From Thermoleophilales bacterium (lineage in GTDB: Bacteria > Actinomycetota > Thermoleophilia > Solirubrobacterales > 70-9): DNA of 64,000 nt. Both the position numbers and the translations under genes were made by a program. The notes under the pieces are model-generated. The model saw only the letters and a program-made list of their open reading frames with translations, was not told where the DNA came from and did no database searches. Where the stretch lies: NCBI GenBank assembly GCA_020636895.1, contig JACJWZ010000001.1:1-64000 (forward strand), read 5' to 3'. Positions 61,454 to 64,000 of the stretch are shown one piece after another (position 1 is the first letter of the stretch; each line of letters opens with the position of its first letter).

Positions 61454-61481
61454 GGGGCGCCGCAGAGCCGGCGCCCCTTCC
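61454..61481 (+). terminator. Terminator after tuf
   Basis: Perfect 9-bp stem GGGGCGCCG (61454-61462) / CGGCGCCCC (61469-61477), loop CAGAGC, then TTCC. It separates fusA-tuf from the S10 operon, though the T tract is short and partial read-through is likely. Confidence 0.65.
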
Positions 61482-61517
61482 ACGCCCGGGACACCCGAGA
61501 CGAGAGAAACACCCAAG

Positions 61518-61838
61518 TTGTCAGCAATCACCGCCAGCAAGATCAGGATCCGCCTGAAGGCGTACGACCACGACGCCATCGATCGCGCGGCCACTGAGAT
61601 CGTCGAGACGGCGACGCGCACGGGTGCCAGCGTCTCGGGCCCGGTGCCGCTGCCGACGTCGAAGAACGTCTACTGCGTGATCCGCTCGCCGTTCAAGGAC
61701 AAGGACTCGCGGGAGCACTTCGAGATCCGCACCCACAAGCGCCTGATCGACATCAAGGACCCGACCCCGAAGACGATCGACGAGCTGCAGCGCATCGAGA
61801 ACCTGCCCGCCGGCGTCGACGTGGAGATCCGCCTGTAA
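61518..61838 (+). CDS. rpsJ: 30S ribosomal protein S10
   Basis: 106 residues from TTG 61518, with a weak AGAGAAA ribosome site. KIRIRLKAYDHDAIDRAATE, VSGPVPLPTSKNVYCVIRSP (shortened PVPLPTSKNVYCVIRSPF), SREHFEIRTHKRLIDI and LPAGVDVEIRL are standard. S10 sits in the 30S head and also serves as NusE, the NusG partner. First gene of the S10 operon. Confidence 0.97.
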   Translation: MSAITASKIRIRLKAYDHDAIDRAATEIVETATRTGASVSGPVPLPTSKNVYCVIRSPFKDKDSREHFEIRTHKRLIDIKDPTPKTIDELQRIENLPAGVDVEIRL

Positions 61839-61843
61839 GCGCC

Positions 61844-62470
61844 ATGGCCGCGATCCTCGGCAAGAAGATCGGCATGACCCAGCTCTTCACCGAAGAGGGC
61901 GAGTCCGTGCCCGTGACCGTCATCGAGGCGACCCCGAACCGGGTCACCGCGGTGCGCACGAAGGACGAGGACGGCTACGCGGCCGTGCAGCTCGCCTTCG
62001 GCGAGGTCAAGGAGCGCAAGCTCACGAAGGCTCAGCTCGGCCACCTGGCGAAGACCGAGGCGCCGGCGCTCAAGCACCTGCGCGAGTTCCGCGATGACGA
62101 CGGCAAGCTCGGCGAGTTCGAGCTCGGCGGCGAGATCACCGTCGACACCTTCGAGGTGGGCGACAAGGTCAAGGTCTCCGCCGTCGCCATCGGCAAGGGC
62201 TTCCAGGGCACCGTCAAGCGCCACAACTTCGGCCGCGGCCCCGTCAGCCACGGCTCCCACAACGTCCGCGCCCCAGGTTCGATCGGCGCCAGCGCCGACC
62301 CCGCCCGCGTTTTCAAGGGGATGAAGATGCCGGGCCGCATGGGCGGCAAGCGCGTCACCCAGCGCGGCCTCGAGGTCTTCCGCATCGATGCGGACAAGAA
62401 CCTGCTGATGCTCCGCGGCTCGATTCCGGGCCCCAAGAACGGGACCGTGGAGGTGCGCACCGATGGCTAG
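61844..62470 (+). CDS. rplC: 50S ribosomal protein L3
   Basis: 208 residues from ATG 61844, 5 bases after rpsJ. ILGKKIGMTQLFTEEGESVP, the loop HNFGRGPVSHGSHNVRAPGS that reaches toward the peptidyl-transferase centre, and MPGRMGGKRVTQRGLEV are typical. The end overlaps rplD by 8 bases. Confidence 0.97.
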   Translation: MAAILGKKIGMTQLFTEEGESVPVTVIEATPNRVTAVRTKDEDGYAAVQLAFGEVKERKLTKAQLGHLAKTEAPALKHLREFRDDDGKLGEFELGGEITVDTFEVGDKVKVSAVAIGKGFQGTVKRHNFGRGPVSHGSHNVRAPGSIGASADPARVFKGMKMPGRMGGKRVTQRGLEVFRIDADKNLLMLRGSIPGPKNGTVEVRTDG

Positions 62471-63134
62471 CCAGACCAAGATTTCGGCAGCGACGATCGG
62501 CGCCCAGAAGAAGACCGACCTCCCCGAGGCCGTCTTCGCCGAGCCCTTCAACGAGACCCTCGTGCACGAGACCGCGCGCGCGGAGCTGAACGCGCGCCGC
62601 GCCGGCACGCACTCGAGCCTGACCCGCGGCGAGGTCGCCATGACCGGCGCCAAGGCTTGGCGTCAGAAGGGCACCGGCCGCGCCCGCGTCGGCGCCCTCA
62701 GCGTCCCGCACCGCCGCGGCGGCGGCAACGCCTTCGCGACGAAGCCGCGCTCCTACACCTTCAAGGTCAACCGCAAGGCGCGCCGCAAGGCGCTGCGCGC
62801 GGCCCTCAGCGTCCACGCCGAGCGCGGCTCCATCGCCGTGCTCCCCTCTGGCGCGTTCAGCGAGCCGGCCACCAAGCAGGCCGCCGAGGGCCTCGAGAAG
62901 TGGGGCGCCGCGGCGCCGACGCTGGTCGTCGTCAGCGGCGAGGAGATCGCCGCCGCCAAGAGCTACCGCAACCTGCCGCGCGTCTCGGTCGTCAGCGCCG
63001 AGGGGGTCGGGGTCGCCGAGATCGTCGGCCACCGCTCGCTCGTCGCCTCCGAGGACGCCCTCGAGGTGCTGGCCGCCCGTGCGGCCGCCGTCACCCGCGG
63101 CGAGGACGGCGATGGTGGGGAGGAGGCCTCCTGA
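62463..63134 (+). CDS. rplD: 50S ribosomal protein L4
   Basis: 223 residues from ATG 62463. Globular start (LPEAVFAEPFNETLVHETAR), the extended loop KAWRQKGTGRARVGALSVPH and PRSYTFKVNRKARRKALRAA, then the Rossmann-like end. L4 lines the exit tunnel and in enterobacteria represses the S10 operon. It ends with a one-base overlap to rplW. Confidence 0.96.
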   Translation: MASQTKISAATIGAQKKTDLPEAVFAEPFNETLVHETARAELNARRAGTHSSLTRGEVAMTGAKAWRQKGTGRARVGALSVPHRRGGGNAFATKPRSYTFKVNRKARRKALRAALSVHAERGSIAVLPSGAFSEPATKQAAEGLEKWGAAAPTLVVVSGEEIAAAKSYRNLPRVSVVSAEGVGVAEIVGHRSLVASEDALEVLAARAAAVTRGEDGDGGEEAS

Positions 63135-63427
63135 TGGACGTGCGCCAGATCATCGTCGAGCCCGTCGTCTCGGAGAAGAGCTACGCCCTCATGTCGGAGG
63201 GCAAGTACACCTTCCGCGTCAACGATCGCGCCCACAAGACCCAGATCTCGCACGCGGTCGAGGAGATCTTCAACGTCGAGGTCGTCAGCGTCCGGACCTC
63301 CCGGGTGCGCAGCAAGCCGAAGCGCCGCGGTCTCCATCGCGGCAAGACGCGCGCCTGGAAGAAGGCGATCGTCGAGCTCGCGCCGGGCAACGAGATCGAG
63401 CTGTTCGAGGGAGCGAGTGAGTCCTGA
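63134..63427 (+). CDS. rplW: 50S ribosomal protein L23
   Basis: 97 residues from ATG 63134. IIVEPVVSEKSYALMSEGKY, FRVNDRAHKTQISHAVEEIF and the basic RSKPKRRGLHRGKTRAWKKA loop are normal. L23 is at the tunnel exit and docks SRP and trigger factor. One-base overlaps on both sides show tight coupling. Confidence 0.96.
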   Translation: MDVRQIIVEPVVSEKSYALMSEGKYTFRVNDRAHKTQISHAVEEIFNVEVVSVRTSRVRSKPKRRGLHRGKTRAWKKAIVELAPGNEIELFEGASES

Positions 63428-64000
63428 TGGCCATCCGTAAGTCAAAGCCGACCAGCCCGGGGCGCCGTTTCGCGACCTACCAGGACCGCTCCGAGGTCAC
63501 GGCGCAGAAGCCGAACAAGAAGCTCAGCAAGGGCAAGACCCGCACCGGAGGACGCAACTCCTACGGGCGCGTCACCTCGCGCCATCGCGGCGGCGGCGCC
63601 AAGCGCAAGTACCGCCAGATCGACTTCAAGCGGCTCAAGGACGGCGTCCCCGCCAAGGTCGCGACGATCGAGTACGACCCGAACCGGACCAGCTACATCG
63701 CGCTCCTGCACTACGCCGACGGCGCCAAGTCCTACATCCTCGCCCCGCAGGGCGTGGCGGTCGGCGATGTCCTCCAGTCCGGCCCGGGCTCCGACATCCG
63801 TCCCGGGAACGCGCTCGAGCTGGGCCAGATCCCGACCGGCACGGTCGTCCACAACGTCGAGCTCAAGCCGGGCCAGGGCGGGCGCATGGGTCGCTCCGCC
63901 GGCACCGCCATCCAGGTCGTCGCCAAGGACGGCGGCATGGTCACCCTCAGGCTTCCGTCCTCGGAGATGCGCATGGTCCAGGCCGAGTGCCGCGCGACCG
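63427..64000 (+). CDS. rplB: 50S ribosomal protein L2 (3' end outside window)
   Basis: First 191 residues of about 275. AIRKSKPTSPGRRFATYQDR, GRNSYGRVTSRHRGGGAKRK, VATIEYDPNRTSYIALLHYA and the conserved NVELKPGQGGRMGRSAGTA (residues ~143-161) are present. L2 binds 23S rRNA near the peptidyl-transferase centre. Cut by the window end. Confidence 0.96.
   Translation, partial: MAIRKSKPTSPGRRFATYQDRSEVTAQKPNKKLSKGKTRTGGRNSYGRVTSRHRGGGAKRKYRQIDFKRLKDGVPAKVATIEYDPNRTSYIALLHYADGAKSYILAPQGVAVGDVLQSGPGSDIRPGNALELGQIPTGTVVHNVELKPGQGGRMGRSAGTAIQVVAKDGGMVTLRLPSSEMRMVQAECRAT

Overview
The window is very GC-rich bacterial DNA. The order rpmG-secE-nusG-rplK-rplA, rplJ-rplL, rpoB-rpoC, rpsL-rpsG-fusA-tuf, rpsJ-rplC-rplD-rplW-rplB is the usual actinobacterial arrangement. 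The many large secreted proteins built from repeats of the TTIDSGPSG / TFECxLDG / HTFEVRATDAAGN type, ending in lysine-rich tails, suggest a deep-branching soil actinobacterium (class Thermoleophilia, order Solirubrobacterales). That placement is inference from gene style only; no rRNA gene is present.

Layout. 1-81: 3' part of a tRNA-like gene. 0.1-4.3 kb: a secreted calcium-repeat protein, then a compact cassette of a lasso-type B2 transglutaminase-like protein, a PqqD/RRE protein and a two-gene ABC-2 exporter. 4.5-17.9 kb: three giant secreted proteins in tandem (Ig-like repeats; PKD plus nine DUF11 repeats; SGNH hydrolase plus TolB-like propeller plus Ig repeats). 17.9-29.1 kb: an accessory stretch with three toxin-antitoxin pairs (each with an inverted repeat at its promoter or start), beta-helix and collagen-like secreted proteins, a secreted glycerophosphodiesterase, two small secreted basic proteins, a structured dispersed repeat and a gene remnant. 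29.1-46.5 kb: rpmG, secE, nusG, rplK, rplA, two secreted-protein genes wedged in, then an L10 leader, rplJ, rplL, rpoB, rpoC and a very strong terminator. 46.6-53.0 kb: another beta-helix protein, six palindromic repeats around an AbiEi/DUF559-like gene, a sulfotransferase/TIGR03032 fusion, a small membrane protein and a HAD-like protein. 53.0-64 kb: rpsL-rpsG, a second copy of the dispersed repeat beside a second gene remnant, two membrane proteins and an internally duplicated protein, then fusA-tuf and the start of the S10 operon (rplB runs off the end).

The ribosomal/RNA-polymerase block is therefore interrupted three times by accessory or envelope genes. After each interruption there are fresh candidate promoters or leaders (before rplJ, rpsL and fusA), so the housekeeping units seem to have been made transcriptionally independent. 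Most of the secreted proteins appear to belong to one system: unrelated ectodomains (beta-helix, Ig, DUF11, SGNH hydrolase/propeller) are joined to a common, basic, beta-rich C-terminal domain that may hold them at the cell surface.
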